Positions 28,812 through 37,882 are shown, numbered from the stretch's first letter. The stretch is 64,000 bases of DNA from Alloalcanivorax xenomutans (GCF_900217905.1 NZ_OBMO01000014.1:1-64000); one strand, 5' to 3'. Program-made: numbers and translations. The notes: generated by a model not told the origin, from the letters alone.

Positions 28812-29960
28812 TTACGCATCACCGGCGTCCAGCGCCACCCGATACAGTAACGTATCCTCATAGCCGCTGGTCACCGGCCAAAGTCCGCACAGTTCCTGAT
28901 CCAGTGTGGCGTCACCGGTGTCCACCAGCAATGGGCGCCCTTCCAGAGTGGCCAGTTTACCCCGGCTGGCGAGGATCTGGACGCGGTCCTTACCGAGACG
29001 GCGAATCACCGCCGGGCTGAACTGCTGATTGCCACGGCCAAACAAGTGCCCCTGACCACCGATCACGGTCAGCAGCGCCCGCGCCGGCGCTTCGCCGATA
29101 CATTCCAGGATCGCTTCGGCGCCTACATCGGCCGCCACCACCTCGCCATTGCGGATGATATCCACCCCGAGCAGGGTATTCGGCAGTCCCAGTTGTTCCA
29201 TCACCACCGCCACGGTGGAACCGGAGCCAACCAGGTAATAAACGTCATCCTCCAGCGTGTCGATGACCCAGGCGGCGATTTCGGTGACCACCAGGTCCTC
29301 CACTTCGCGGCCGCCACATTTCACCTGCTGCAGGTAGCGCCCCTCTTGCGGCACCATCAGGCTGCCATAGTAACGGGCGCGGACCTCACCGTGGCGGAAC
29401 GCCTCTTCGTCGATGTCACGGACCTCCGCTTCCTGCAGCGCCACCAGCCCACCATCGCGCAAGTCCGCCAGCAAGTGGCCGGCGGCTTCCGGGTTCACCG
29501 CGTACACCGCCGAATGCATTTTGCAGCCGGCCGGCACGCCCAGCACCGGGATGCGCTGCCCCACCGCGTCCACCAGATCCCGGGCGGTGCCATCACCGCC
29601 AGCGAACAATAGCAGGTCGACACCGGCCGCCACCAGAGCCGCCGCCGCCTCGCGGCTGTGTTCGGCTTCGCTGGCCCGCGGCGACTGTCCCACGATCTCC
29701 GCCTGGAGACCGGCGTCCCGGCAGCTGTGTTCGCCCATGTCGCCGCCCCAGGTCAACCAGCGCAGCGGCCGCGCCGCCGGTCCCAGCGCTTGCAGGGCCC
29801 GGGTCATGCGCTCCACCGCCATCGGCCGTGCGCCCCGGCGCAGGGCCTCGGCACGGGTTTCGGCACCGTCACTGCCTTTCAGGCCGACGGCACCGCCGAT
29901 GCCGGCGAACGGATTGACCAGTACCCCCACGGTTAGCGGGGATTTTTCGTCCATCGTCAT
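28812..29960 (-). CDS. ATP-NAD kinase family protein
   Basis: A 382-residue protein of the diacylglycerol-kinase/NAD-kinase fold (COG3199 type). The hallmark GGDGT motif appears in LLLFAGGDGTARDLVDAVG, preceded by VNPFAGIGGAVGLKG, the typical start. The second half has YYLVGSGSTVAVVMEQLGLPNTLLGVDII. It is distinct from housekeeping NadK, and its physiological substrate is unsure. ATG 29960 (or 29954) is chosen because homology begins there; the frame open to 30386 crosses the PA1571-like gene and is not real. The Shine-Dalgarno site is weak. Confidence 0.85.
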   Translation of the reverse strand: MTMDEKSPLTVGVLVNPFAGIGGAVGLKGSDGAETRAEALRRGARPMAVERMTRALQALGPAARPLRWLTWGGDMGEHSCRDAGLQAEIVGQSPRASEAEHSREAAAALVAAGVDLLLFAGGDGTARDLVDAVGQRIPVLGVPAGCKMHSAVYAVNPEAAGHLLADLRDGGLVALQEAEVRDIDEEAFRHGEVRARYYGSLMVPQEGRYLQQVKCGGREVEDLVVTEIAAWVIDTLEDDVYYLVGSGSTVAVVMEQLGLPNTLLGVDIIRNGEVVAADVGAEAILECIGEAPARALLTVIGGQGHLFGRGNQQFSPAVIRRLGKDRVQILASRGKLATLEGRPLLVDTGDATLDQELCGLWPVTSGYEDTLLYRVALDAGDA

Positions 29961-30062
29961 AAAATCATCATATCCAACAACAAGAATGGCCGTGCCGGGG
30001 GAGATCACCCCGAACCCAAAGGTCAGCCCTCCATGGAGGGTCGGATTAACGGAGAGACTACC

Positions 30063-30236
30063 ATGAGCCGCACTTCCCTCTCCCGCTCGCCGGGATCCGG
30101 AGATTTCAACGACGCCGCCCTGGTGGACGAACAGGGACGCGAGATTCCGATCACCGAAGCGATGATTCTCAAGGCCTGTCGAGAGCTGGAGCAGGCATGG
30201 CGCTACCCGCGCCAGGCGGATCGAAAAGCAGGCTGA
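30063..30236 (+). CDS. Small PA1571-like protein
   Basis: A 57-residue protein with GDFNDAALVDEQGREIPITE and then AMILKACRELEQAWRYP. It resembles a short conserved family known from Pseudomonas (PA1571 family) of unknown function, although I rely on memory of that pattern. GGAGAGACTACC precedes the ATG, a good ribosome site. The last 68 nt overlap the 3' end of the convergent pdxB gene. It is divergent from the ATP-NAD kinase-like gene, 102 bp away. Confidence 0.75.
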   Translation: MSRTSLSRSPGSGDFNDAALVDEQGREIPITEAMILKACRELEQAWRYPRQADRKAG

Positions 30237-31335
30237 GCAAGGCGCCCAGCGCCGGCGTCGCCTCTCCGCGGTGACGCCAGTGGTGCAGTTCGTGGCGCGG
30301 CGGATAGTCGCGCCGCAAGGCGTCGAACGCCCTCCCCGGGTCGATATCATCGACGCTGGCACGCAGACGTCGGTCATCATCGTCAATCCGGTACGCCCGC
30401 CTTAACAACGTCAGCAGATCACCCTCGTTCGCCACCGGGTGTTCCAGTATCGGCCGCTCCCCGGCCATCACCGGAACCCCGGCGCTTTCCCCTCGCCACA
30501 GGCGGAAGGCCTGGTGGAGCATGGCGGTGCCCAGCCACTTCCCTTCCACGCTGTAGCCGGCCACATGCGGGGAACCAAGGCGCACCCGCGTCAGCAGCCC
30601 GGCATCGATTCGTGGCTCCCCCTCCCAGACGTCCAGCAGCACCAGCGGCGCGTCGGCGTCCGTCAGTCTCTCCCGCAACGCCTGGTTGTCGATCACCGCG
30701 CCCCGGCAGGTACTGAGCAGCGTTTGCCGGGGGCCGAGACGCGACAAGCGCTCCCGGTCGAGCATATGGAAGGTGGCATCCGGCCCCTGGCGAGTCAGCG
30801 GCACGTGCAGGGTAACCAGATCCGCCGCCAGCACCGTATCCAGGTCGGTCAGCGGCACCACGGTATCGGCTCCGGCCCGTTGCAGCGGCGGATCACAGGC
30901 CAGGACCGTTACCCCAAGGGCGCTCAGCCACTGCGCCACCCGACTGCCCACGTTCCCCAGACCCACAATTCCCACGCTGCTGTCGCGCAAGGTCCTGCCC
31001 TGTTCCCGGCAGGCCAGCAACAGCGCCTGCAGCACATACTCCGCCACCGCCCGGGCGTTGCAACCCGGCGCATGGGCGAAGGCCACGCCCATGGCCTTGA
31101 GCGCCGCCCGGTCCACGTGATCGGTGCCGATGGTGGCGGAGCCGACGAAACGCACCGGGGTGCCCTCCAGCAGCGCCCGGTCCACCCGGGTAACGGAGCG
31201 CACCAGTAACACCTCGGTGTCGGCAAGGTCGATCCGGGTAAGGCGGCGGCCGTCCACACGGCGCACCGTCCCGAGCGCTTCAAAGGGCGCCAGCCCCGGC
31301 ATGTTTTCATCAGCGACAATACGAATGGGAGTCAA
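30169..31335 (-). CDS. pdxB: Erythronate-4-phosphate dehydrogenase
   Basis: Second step of DXP-independent pyridoxal-5-phosphate synthesis. At 388 residues it has the D-isomer hydroxyacid dehydrogenase fold. It shows VADENMPG at the start, the nucleotide motif GIVGLGNVGSRVAQWL, the catalytic His in SPHVAGYSVEGK, and a C-terminal PdxB dimerisation domain (RAFDALRRDYPPRHELHHW). The start codon must be TTG at 31335: no in-frame ATG lies upstream of the conserved N-terminus. The 3' end overlaps the small PA1571-like gene. Confidence 0.94.
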   Translation of the reverse strand: MTPIRIVADENMPGLAPFEALGTVRRVDGRRLTRIDLADTEVLLVRSVTRVDRALLEGTPVRFVGSATIGTDHVDRAALKAMGVAFAHAPGCNARAVAEYVLQALLLACREQGRTLRDSSVGIVGLGNVGSRVAQWLSALGVTVLACDPPLQRAGADTVVPLTDLDTVLAADLVTLHVPLTRQGPDATFHMLDRERLSRLGPRQTLLSTCRGAVIDNQALRERLTDADAPLVLLDVWEGEPRIDAGLLTRVRLGSPHVAGYSVEGKWLGTAMLHQAFRLWRGESAGVPVMAGERPILEHPVANEGDLLTLLRRAYRIDDDDRRLRASVDDIDPGRAFDALRRDYPPRHELHHWRHRGEATPALGALLSLLFDPPGAGSAMPAPALDRP

Positions 31336-31373
31336 AGCTCAACACCATCAACAAGGCATCATGGATCGCGCTG

Positions 31374-32240
31374 TCAGTAGGACAGCAAAGTCCGACAACT
31401 GCGGGTGATGGCATTGAGGTAGCCGCCACCGAACAGCACGAAGTGGTTGAGCAGATGATACAGGTTATAGAGCGTCTTGCGCTGCACCACGGCGGGATCG
31501 TGAGGGTCGATACCATAACCGCGATGACATTCTTCCGGCACCGGACCGAACAGTTCCAGCATGGCCAGATCCACTTCCCCATGGCCGTAGTACACCGCCG
31601 GATCGAACAGCACCACGGTGCCGTCGGTGAGCGTGCCCAGGTTGCCGGACCACAGATCACCGTGCACCAGTGACGGCGCCACCGTCACTTCGGAGAGCCA
31701 ATCCATGGCCAGCGCCATCACCGCTTCCACCTGGCCCGCCTCCGCCGCCGGCAGCCCGCGCTGACAGGCCCAGCGCCATTGTGGCGCCAGCCGTTGGTTG
31801 ACGAAGAAAGTGGCCCAATCCGCCGACGGCGCATTATATTGGCGGCTGGCGCCGATCCAGTTATCGCGGTGATAACCGAACTGTTCACCGGGCACGGAAT
31901 GCAGGCGCCGCAACAGCTCGCCCAGCTCCCGCCATTGTCCATGGGAAAGGGATTGCCCCAGTTCCAGCCATTCCAGAATCAGAGCCTGCCCGCCCGCCAG
32001 CGGGCCAAGGTAACGCCAGCCCGGCACTCTCACCACTGGCGCCAGCCGGATCAGACCGTCCTGTTCCGCCTCCAGCGGGCCGCCATCGCGCATCCATTTA
32101 AGAAAGAAGCGCTGCGCCGGGGTATGGATGATCGCGGTGAGCCCGGTACCACTCTGCCCAAGCGGTTGCAGCCGGCAGTCCCGGCCGGGCAGCGACCACA
32201 GTACTTCCAGTTCCCGGGCGGCGGTGTCGATATCGATCAT
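31374..32240 (-). CDS. Fructosamine kinase family protein
   Basis: Protein-kinase-like fold, about 288 residues. The family (FN3K/YniA) phosphorylates protein- or amine-linked fructosamine or ribulosamine, marking glycated products for removal. The nucleotide-binding lysine region is RFFLKWMRDGG; the catalytic loop is LVHGDLWSGNLG and the metal-binding aspartate is in LFDPAVYYGHGEVDLAM. ATG 32240 is preferred; a TTG at 32267 with GGGG upstream would add nine residues. It follows pdxB with 38 bp between the genes, in the same direction. Confidence 0.9.
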   Translation of the reverse strand: MIDIDTAARELEVLWSLPGRDCRLQPLGQSGTGLTAIIHTPAQRFFLKWMRDGGPLEAEQDGLIRLAPVVRVPGWRYLGPLAGGQALILEWLELGQSLSHGQWRELGELLRRLHSVPGEQFGYHRDNWIGASRQYNAPSADWATFFVNQRLAPQWRWACQRGLPAAEAGQVEAVMALAMDWLSEVTVAPSLVHGDLWSGNLGTLTDGTVVLFDPAVYYGHGEVDLAMLELFGPVPEECHRGYGIDPHDPAVVQRKTLYNLYHLLNHFVLFGGGYLNAITRSCRTLLSY

Positions 32241-32295
32241 GATGGTTCGGGTTGTTGGTTCGGGCAATCAATCCCCGGCGCGCCAGGGACCAGCG

Positions 32296-33363
32296 TCAGC
32301 GCTCCATTTGATGGATCGCCATCCGTTCGTTGCGGGCCCGTTCGGTTAATTGCCGGCGCCGGTACTCCCCCGGCGCGCAACCCTGCCAGCGGCGAAAAGC
32401 GTGGTAGAAATTGGCGATATCCGAAAAGCCCAGATCCTGGGTCAGTTGCTGCATGTCACAGCACGGTTCCACCAGTTTACGGCAGGCGTGCTCGTGCCGC
32501 ACCTGGTCGCGCAAGTCGGCGAAGCGCAGCCCTTCCTGACGCAGTCGCCGCTGCAGCGTGCGGGTGGTCATGTTCAATGAGGAAGCCACCTTTTCCACCG
32601 ACCAGGCGTCTTGTCCCAGCGTTTCATACAGCCGCTCACGTACCTGCAGGCTCACCGCCGCCGCCCGGGTCAGCGCGCCAAGCAGGCGATCCGCGGCGCG
32701 TTCCAGACGGCGCCGGTAATCCGGATAGGCACCAGGCAGCGGCGAGGTCAACGCCGCTTCATCAAACAGCACGGCATTACAGGGCGCCTCGAAGACCAGT
32801 GGACACTGAAAGAAGGCTCGGTATTCGTTCAATTGTGGTGGTGGCGGGGCCGGATGGCGGAAGGCCGCCTCCCGTACCGGGAAACGCCCGCCGGTGAGAG
32901 AGCGGCCGATGGCGACGATGGTGGCTACCACCAGTTCGTTGTGGGTGCGGGTCTGGGTGAACGCCAGATCCGGATAATGCGGGAACACTTCCAGGGCCAC
33001 GGCATCGGACTGGTGGCGCAGGGCGAATCCCAGGTACGGCACCAACAGGTCCTTGTAGCGGAACAGCAGCGCCAGTCCCTGATCCAGGGAGGCGGAAGCC
33101 GCCATCAGGTTGCCGATGATGTCCAGATTACCGTAGTGGTTGTCCCTGCCCACATGCAGGCCAAAGAGCGGATCCCGGGTTTCGGAAAAGGCGGTGCTGA
33201 GCACCGTGTCGATCTGCTCCACGCGCACATAACAGTCCGCGCGCCCGACCATGTCCGCGTCGATCCCGGCTTTCTGAAACAACGCCTGCACGTCCAGGCG
33301 GCTACGCAATGCGATCTCCATTAACGCCGGCAGATTGGATGCCGGGAACAATTTGCTCGCCAT
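32296..33363 (-). CDS. AraC-family transcriptional regulator
   Basis: A 355-residue regulator. The N-terminal two thirds match the Arabinose_bd-type domain of the OruR/ArgR-like group (SRLDVQALFQKAGID... DPLFGLHVGRDNHYGNLDIIGNLM). The C-terminal double helix-turn-helix contains VEKVASSLNMTTRTLQRRL and LTQDLGFSDIANFYHAFRRWQGCAPGEYRR. The ligand is unknown. It is divergent from the SRPBCC gene across 242 bp and could control it, but no repeat sites stood out. Confidence 0.9.
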   Translation of the reverse strand: MASKLFPASNLPALMEIALRSRLDVQALFQKAGIDADMVGRADCYVRVEQIDTVLSTAFSETRDPLFGLHVGRDNHYGNLDIIGNLMAASASLDQGLALLFRYKDLLVPYLGFALRHQSDAVALEVFPHYPDLAFTQTRTHNELVVATIVAIGRSLTGGRFPVREAAFRHPAPPPPQLNEYRAFFQCPLVFEAPCNAVLFDEAALTSPLPGAYPDYRRRLERAADRLLGALTRAAAVSLQVRERLYETLGQDAWSVEKVASSLNMTTRTLQRRLRQEGLRFADLRDQVRHEHACRKLVEPCCDMQQLTQDLGFSDIANFYHAFRRWQGCAPGEYRRRQLTERARNERMAIHQMER

Positions 33364-33605
33364 GTGGTTTCCTTACGTAGTGGCTTTCGCCTTTGTTATT
33401 TTTCATGACTGCCATCCATGGCGGTCCCCCTGCGGGCCGTCGCAAGCGACGTCAGAAATCATTCCCTATGATTTTTTGTTCACGCTAGGCAGGACGCGGC
33501 CCTCGGTCAAGTTTCCAGTGGATAATGGCCCGATTCGCCTTGGCTCTGAACTGGCCGCGATCCATCACGACAGGTAATCTTGGCGCAAACCCTGAAGAGC
33601 CTGCC

Positions 33606-34034
33606 ATGCTGAAACGCTATTTCATCGACGACGTCACCGACACCGCCGCCTCCCGCCGTCAGGCTTTCTCCCTGTTCACCCGGGTGGACGACTGGGCCGA
33701 CTGGTGTTCGGTGGTTCGCTATGCCAGATTGTTCGGCGGATGGCGACCCGGCGCCACCCTGCTGTTCGTTATCGACCTGCCCGGCCTGCCACCCGCGCCG
33801 GTGGCGGTAAAGGTACTGGAAGTGGTGGAGAACGAGCGCATCAGTTGGGGACTGTCGTTGCCGCTGGCACGGATTCAGCACCGCTTTTCCTTCATTGACG
33901 ACGACGAGGGTGGCTGCCGGTTGCATCAGGAAGAATGGTCCGAGGGCGCCATGACATTGCTCACGCTCCCCTTCGGTAAACTGATTCATCGCTTTGATCG
34001 CCGTTTCGCCGCCGAATTCGCGGCGATGTTTTAG
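33606..34034 (+). CDS. SRPBCC-family protein (START-like fold)
   Basis: A 142-residue single-domain protein with the pattern of polyketide-cyclase/START-like proteins: a FTRVDDWADWCSVVRYARLF-like strand-helix start, WRPGATLLFVIDLPGL, VLEVVENERISWGLSL and a long C-terminal helix. Such proteins bind small hydrophobic ligands. The TAG stop is formed at the first two bases of a 62-bp palindrome. The RND exporter gene begins 94 bp downstream, so the two may share a transcript and a lipid- or solvent-related role. Confidence 0.75.
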   Translation: MLKRYFIDDVTDTAASRRQAFSLFTRVDDWADWCSVVRYARLFGGWRPGATLLFVIDLPGLPPAPVAVKVLEVVENERISWGLSLPLARIQHRFSFIDDDEGGCRLHQEEWSEGAMTLLTLPFGKLIHRFDRRFAAEFAAMF

Positions 34035-34093
34035 GGCCTGTTCACGCTATTTGCGTCCCGCCTGCTGGATGCAAATAGCGTGAACAGGCCCTA
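34032..34093. mobile_element. 62-bp perfect palindrome, MITE-like
   Basis: Arms of 23 bp, beginning TAGGGCCTGTTCACGCTATT (34032-34054) and perfectly complementary at 34071-34093, flank a 16-nt loop. The outermost bases are TA on each side. The left TA is the TA of the TAG stop of the SRPBCC gene, and removing the element with one TA copy would restore TTT TAG AAG. This fits insertion at a TA target as for IS630/Tc1-type MITEs, but a plain hairpin cannot be excluded. Confidence 0.5.
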
Positions 34094-34128
34094 GAAGGCT
34101 GTTAATAATAACCGGTCCGAGAGGTTCC

Positions 34129-36777
34129 ATGACCCACCGACTGTTCTTGAGCTATTGCCGGGTGGTGCTGCGCCATCCGCTGTTCTGGCTGCTGATCGTG
34201 GCTTTGCTGAGCGCCACCGCCGCCTGGCAGGCACGGCACTTCAAACTGGATGCCTCGGCGGATTCTCTGGTGCTGGAGAACGACCAGGCGCTGCAGTATT
34301 ACCGTGGTATCGCCAAGCGCTATGGCGGCAGCGATTTTCTGGTGGTGACCTACACCCCCAAGGATCGCCCCCTGTTTCAGCGCGACACCCTGGAGCACCT
34401 GTCACGGTTGCAGGACAGTCTGAAGAAAGTGGATCGTGTGGCTTCGGTTTACAGCATGCTGGATGTGCCGTTGCTGTTCAGCCCGCAGGTGGAATTCACC
34501 GATCTGGCCAGCGGCTACCGCACCCTGCTTGAACCGGACACCGACCTGGCCCTGGCGAAGCAGGAATTCACCAAGGAAAACCCTCTCTATCAGGATCTTC
34601 TTGTCAGCCGGGACGGCAACACCACCGCGCTGCTGCTGACCCTGGAAGATGATCAGCATTACCGCGATCTGCTGGCGCAACGTACGGAACTGCGCGAGAA
34701 GCGACGTGAAGGCACGCTCAACGCCGAAGAAGAGGAGCGGCTGGATACGGTCTCACGGGAATTCAGCGACTACAGCAGCCAGCTGCAGGCGGAAAGCACC
34801 CAGCGTATCGAGCAGGTGCGCGGCATCATGGACCAATACCGCGATCAGGCGGGATTGTTCCTCGGCGGTGTGCCGATGATCGCCAGTGACATGGTCAGCT
34901 TCATTCGCGCCGATCTGGAAATCTTCGGCATTGGCGTTCTGGTCTTTCTGATCCTGGCCCTGTTTCTGATTTTCCGCCGCCCCCGCTGGGTGGTGGTGCC
35001 ACTGGTCTGCTGTGGACTCACCGTGCTGATCGTCACCGGCTGGCTTGGGTTCATGGACTGGAAGGTCACCGTCATCAGCAGCAACTACATCTCGTTGTTG
35101 CTGATCATCACCATGTCCATCGCCATTCACCTGACCGTGCGATACCGGGAATTGCACGAGGAAAACCCTTCCGCGACCCAGGCCTGGCTGGTACGGGAAA
35201 CCGCTGCTCACATGATGCGGCCCTGTGTGTACATGATCCTGACCACCATGGTCGGCTTCTCCTCCCTGGTGATCAGTGACATCCGCCCGGTGATCGACTT
35301 CGGCTGGATGATGACCATTGGTCTGGCGGTGGCGCTGGTGGTGTGTTTCCTGGCCTTCCCGGCCCTGCTGTTGCCATTGCAGCCCGGCACCGCCCCCGGC
35401 GGTAGCGACCTGACCCGCAAGTTGACACTGGGCTTCGCCACCATCACCGAAAAGAGCCGGCTGCCGCTACTGCTGACGGCGCTGGTGATCATTGCCCTGG
35501 CGGTGTGGGGGATGAGCCGCCTGACGGTGGAAAACCGCTTTATTGATTACTTCCAGAAGGACACGGAAATCCACCAGGGCATGCTGCAAATCGATCGCAA
35601 GCTGGGTGGCACCACTCCACTGGACATCATCATTGATGCACCGCCCAGACCGGAACCCAAAGCACAAAACAACCAGACCGCCTCCTCCGGGCCGGCGTCC
35701 GACGATGGTTTCGGCGCGGTGGACGAGGATCCCTTCGCCGCCGGAGACGACGGCTTCGGCACGGACGGCGCCAATCAGGCGGGCGATCCCTTCGCCGACG
35801 ACAACACCGACTCATTCAGCGCCGATCCCTTCGGTGCCGACGATGGCGGCGATCCGTTCAAACAGGCTGCCGCCGGTGAGCGCCGTCTGCGCGACGCTTA
35901 CTGGTATACCCCGCACCGGCTTGGCCAGTTGATCGAGATCGAGGAATATCTCAAGTCCCTGCCGGAAACCGGCAAGGTGCTGTCCATCGCCACCACTTAC
36001 CAGGTGGCGGAAAAGCTCAATGGCGGCCCTCTCAGTTACATGCAGTTGATGCTGCTGGCGAGCTTCATTCCCGATGATCTGCGTTCACAGCTGGTGAATC
36101 CATACATGTCCGAGGACGGCCGCCAGGTACGCATCAGTGTGCGGGTGATCGATTCGGACAAGAATCTCAATCGCGATGACCTGCTCAAGAAGATTCGCGG
36201 CGATCTGCTGGAGAAGTTCGATCTGCAGCCCGAGCAGGTGCACCTCACCGGTGCCATGGTGCTCTATAACAACATGCTGCAAAGTCTGTTCGATTCCCAG
36301 ATCAAGACCCTCGGCTATGTGTTCGTGGCGATCATGGTGATGTTGCTGATCCTGTTCCGCTCGTTGCCGGTGGCATTGATCAGCATGGTGCCGAGCCTGG
36401 TCAGCGCGGCGCTGGTACTGGGATTGATGGGCTGGATCGGTCTGCCGCTGGATTTGATGACCATCACCATTACCGCGATCACCATCGGCATCGCCGTGGA
36501 CGACACCATCCACTACATACACCGGTTCCATGAGGAATTGCCGAAGGACAACGACTATGTGGCCACCATGTATCGCTGCCACGGCTCCATCGGCAAGGCG
36601 ATGTACTATACCTCTCTGGTGATCATCGCCGGCTTCTCGATCCTGGCGATTTCCAACTTCAATCCCACCGTCTATTTCGGGCTGCTCACCGGCCTGGCCA
36701 TGCTGGTGGCGTTGCTCAGCAACCTGACATTGTTGCCGGCCTTGCTGATCAGTGTGAAACCGAAACTGAGGGTGTGA
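34129..36777 (+). CDS. RND superfamily exporter (MMPL/HAE3 type) with acidic linker
   Basis: An 882-residue inner-membrane transporter with two symmetric halves, each with one leading helix, a periplasmic loop and five clustered helices: helix 1 near 18-35, helices 2-6 near 265-410, helix 7 near 440-460, and helices 8-12 near 730-880. Helix 4-like GIAVDDTIHYIHRFHEE carries the coupling acidic pair. It fits COG1033 exporters of hydrophobic compounds. Odd: the second periplasmic loop holds a linker (about 505-585) very rich in Asp and Gly with four DPF motifs (D534, D553, D566, D575). The first loop has a charged helical coil (REKRREGTLNAEEEERLD). GAGAGG precedes the ATG. Confidence 0.88.
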   Translation: MTHRLFLSYCRVVLRHPLFWLLIVALLSATAAWQARHFKLDASADSLVLENDQALQYYRGIAKRYGGSDFLVVTYTPKDRPLFQRDTLEHLSRLQDSLKKVDRVASVYSMLDVPLLFSPQVEFTDLASGYRTLLEPDTDLALAKQEFTKENPLYQDLLVSRDGNTTALLLTLEDDQHYRDLLAQRTELREKRREGTLNAEEEERLDTVSREFSDYSSQLQAESTQRIEQVRGIMDQYRDQAGLFLGGVPMIASDMVSFIRADLEIFGIGVLVFLILALFLIFRRPRWVVVPLVCCGLTVLIVTGWLGFMDWKVTVISSNYISLLLIITMSIAIHLTVRYRELHEENPSATQAWLVRETAAHMMRPCVYMILTTMVGFSSLVISDIRPVIDFGWMMTIGLAVALVVCFLAFPALLLPLQPGTAPGGSDLTRKLTLGFATITEKSRLPLLLTALVIIALAVWGMSRLTVENRFIDYFQKDTEIHQGMLQIDRKLGGTTPLDIIIDAPPRPEPKAQNNQTASSGPASDDGFGAVDEDPFAAGDDGFGTDGANQAGDPFADDNTDSFSADPFGADDGGDPFKQAAAGERRLRDAYWYTPHRLGQLIEIEEYLKSLPETGKVLSIATTYQVAEKLNGGPLSYMQLMLLASFIPDDLRSQLVNPYMSEDGRQVRISVRVIDSDKNLNRDDLLKKIRGDLLEKFDLQPEQVHLTGAMVLYNNMLQSLFDSQIKTLGYVFVAIMVMLLILFRSLPVALISMVPSLVSAALVLGLMGWIGLPLDLMTITITAITIGIAVDDTIHYIHRFHEELPKDNDYVATMYRCHGSIGKAMYYTSLVIIAGFSILAISNFNPTVYFGLLTGLAMLVALLSNLTLLPALLISVKPKLRV

Positions 36778-36805
36778 GGACTCCTGCGCTTGCCGGTTAC
36801 CTCGA

Positions 36806-36915
36806 AGCGGAGCCGCGTTAGGCCTTTGCGGGACCCTGTCGAACACGGACGTTCGACCGGGAGCCTACACGGACGTATTCACGGCGTTCCCGCAAAGGCC
36901 TAACGTGGCTCCGCT
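36806..36915. repeat. Long imperfect inverted repeat between RND and fieF genes
   Basis: Arms of 28 bp with one mismatch (left AGCGGAGCCGCGTTAGGCCT..., right ending GTGGCTCCGCT) enclose 54 nt. The interior holds its own hairpin GTCGAAC-ACGGAC-GTTCGAC (36838-36857) and the direct repeat ACACGGACGT at 36843 and 36867. It lies between two convergent genes, and could be a BIME-type element doubling as a transcription or mRNA-decay barrier. Confidence 0.7.
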
Positions 36916-36967
36916 GTCCCTGCTGGGGCCCCGGTTTTCCCTGAACCACGATAAGCCTTTCCTGGCG

Positions 36968-37882
36968 TCAGACGTCCCGACGTTCATCCACTGGCACCCG
37001 GGGCGCTCCCGGTACCGGGTCCTGGTGAATGATTACCTCGGCGTTGGGGAACGCCTTGCGGATGTCCAGACGAATGCGCTCGCCAAGGGCGTGGGCATCA
37101 AGCAATGACATGGTTTGGTCCATGTCCACATGCAGTTGAATAAACAAAGTGCGACCTGAAAGACGGGTACGCAGATCATGGAACCCCAGCGCGTCGGTAT
37201 GGGCTCCGACGATGGCGCCAATACGATCACGGGTATCCCCTTCCACCTCCCGGTCCAGCAACAGCTGGCTGGCCTCCCAGCCGATATGCCAGGCGGAACG
37301 CAGAACGAACACCGCGATCAGCATCGCCACGATGCCATCCGCTTCCGGGAAACCGAACCCGGCGATCACCAGTGTGGCGATAATGCCCAGGTTCACCGCC
37401 AGATCGGAGAAGTAATGCAGGCTGTCCGCCTGGATCGCGGTGGAGCCGGTACGGCGGATCACGTGGCGCTGAAAAATCACCAGGGCGCCGGTCAGGACAA
37501 TGGAAAACACCATCACGCCAATGCCCAGCCCCGTGGCTTCCAGCGGTTGCGGATCCAGCATTTTGAGGATTGCTTCCCGCCCCAGAAACACCGCCGAGCC
37601 CGCCACCAGTACCGCCTGGCCCAGCCCGGCCAGCGCCTCCGCCTTGCCGTGCCCGAAACGGTGCTCCTTATCCGGCGGTACCAGCGAATAGCGAATGGCG
37701 GCGAAGTTGACCAGCGAGGCCAGCGAATCCATCGCCGAATCCACCAGCGAGGCCAATAGGCTCACCGAGCCGGTGGCACTCCAGGCCAGCGCCTTGACCA
37801 CGATCAGCACCATGGCCACGGCCACTGAAGCAGAGGCGGCAAGAAGCAGTAAACGATGGGAAGCGTGGGAATGATCGGTCAT
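36968..37882 (-). CDS. fieF: Cation diffusion facilitator transporter (FieF-like)
   Basis: Exports Fe(II), Zn(II) or similar ions by proton antiport. A 304-residue protein with six hydrophobic helices and the transport-site pairs DSAMD (helix 2) and HYFSD (helix 5), the DxxxD/HxxxD combination of FieF. The C-terminal cytoplasmic domain has FHDLRTRLSGRTLFIQLHVDMD with dimer-interface metal ligands. Its start overlaps the nlpD-like stop as ATGA, so it is the last gene of the truD-pcm-DUF368-nlpD-fieF run. In relatives rpoS would follow nlpD here. Confidence 0.9.
   Translation of the reverse strand: MTDHSHASHRLLLLAASASVAVAMVLIVVKALAWSATGSVSLLASLVDSAMDSLASLVNFAAIRYSLVPPDKEHRFGHGKAEALAGLGQAVLVAGSAVFLGREAILKMLDPQPLEATGLGIGVMVFSIVLTGALVIFQRHVIRRTGSTAIQADSLHYFSDLAVNLGIIATLVIAGFGFPEADGIVAMLIAVFVLRSAWHIGWEASQLLLDREVEGDTRDRIGAIVGAHTDALGFHDLRTRLSGRTLFIQLHVDMDQTMSLLDAHALGERIRLDIRKAFPNAEVIIHQDPVPGAPRVPVDERRDV

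Noticed and set aside
30236-30386. N-terminal extension of the ATP-NAD kinase-like gene across the PA1571-like gene
   Set aside because: The extra 142 residues are Arg/Ser-rich and antisense to another gene; homology starts at 29960.
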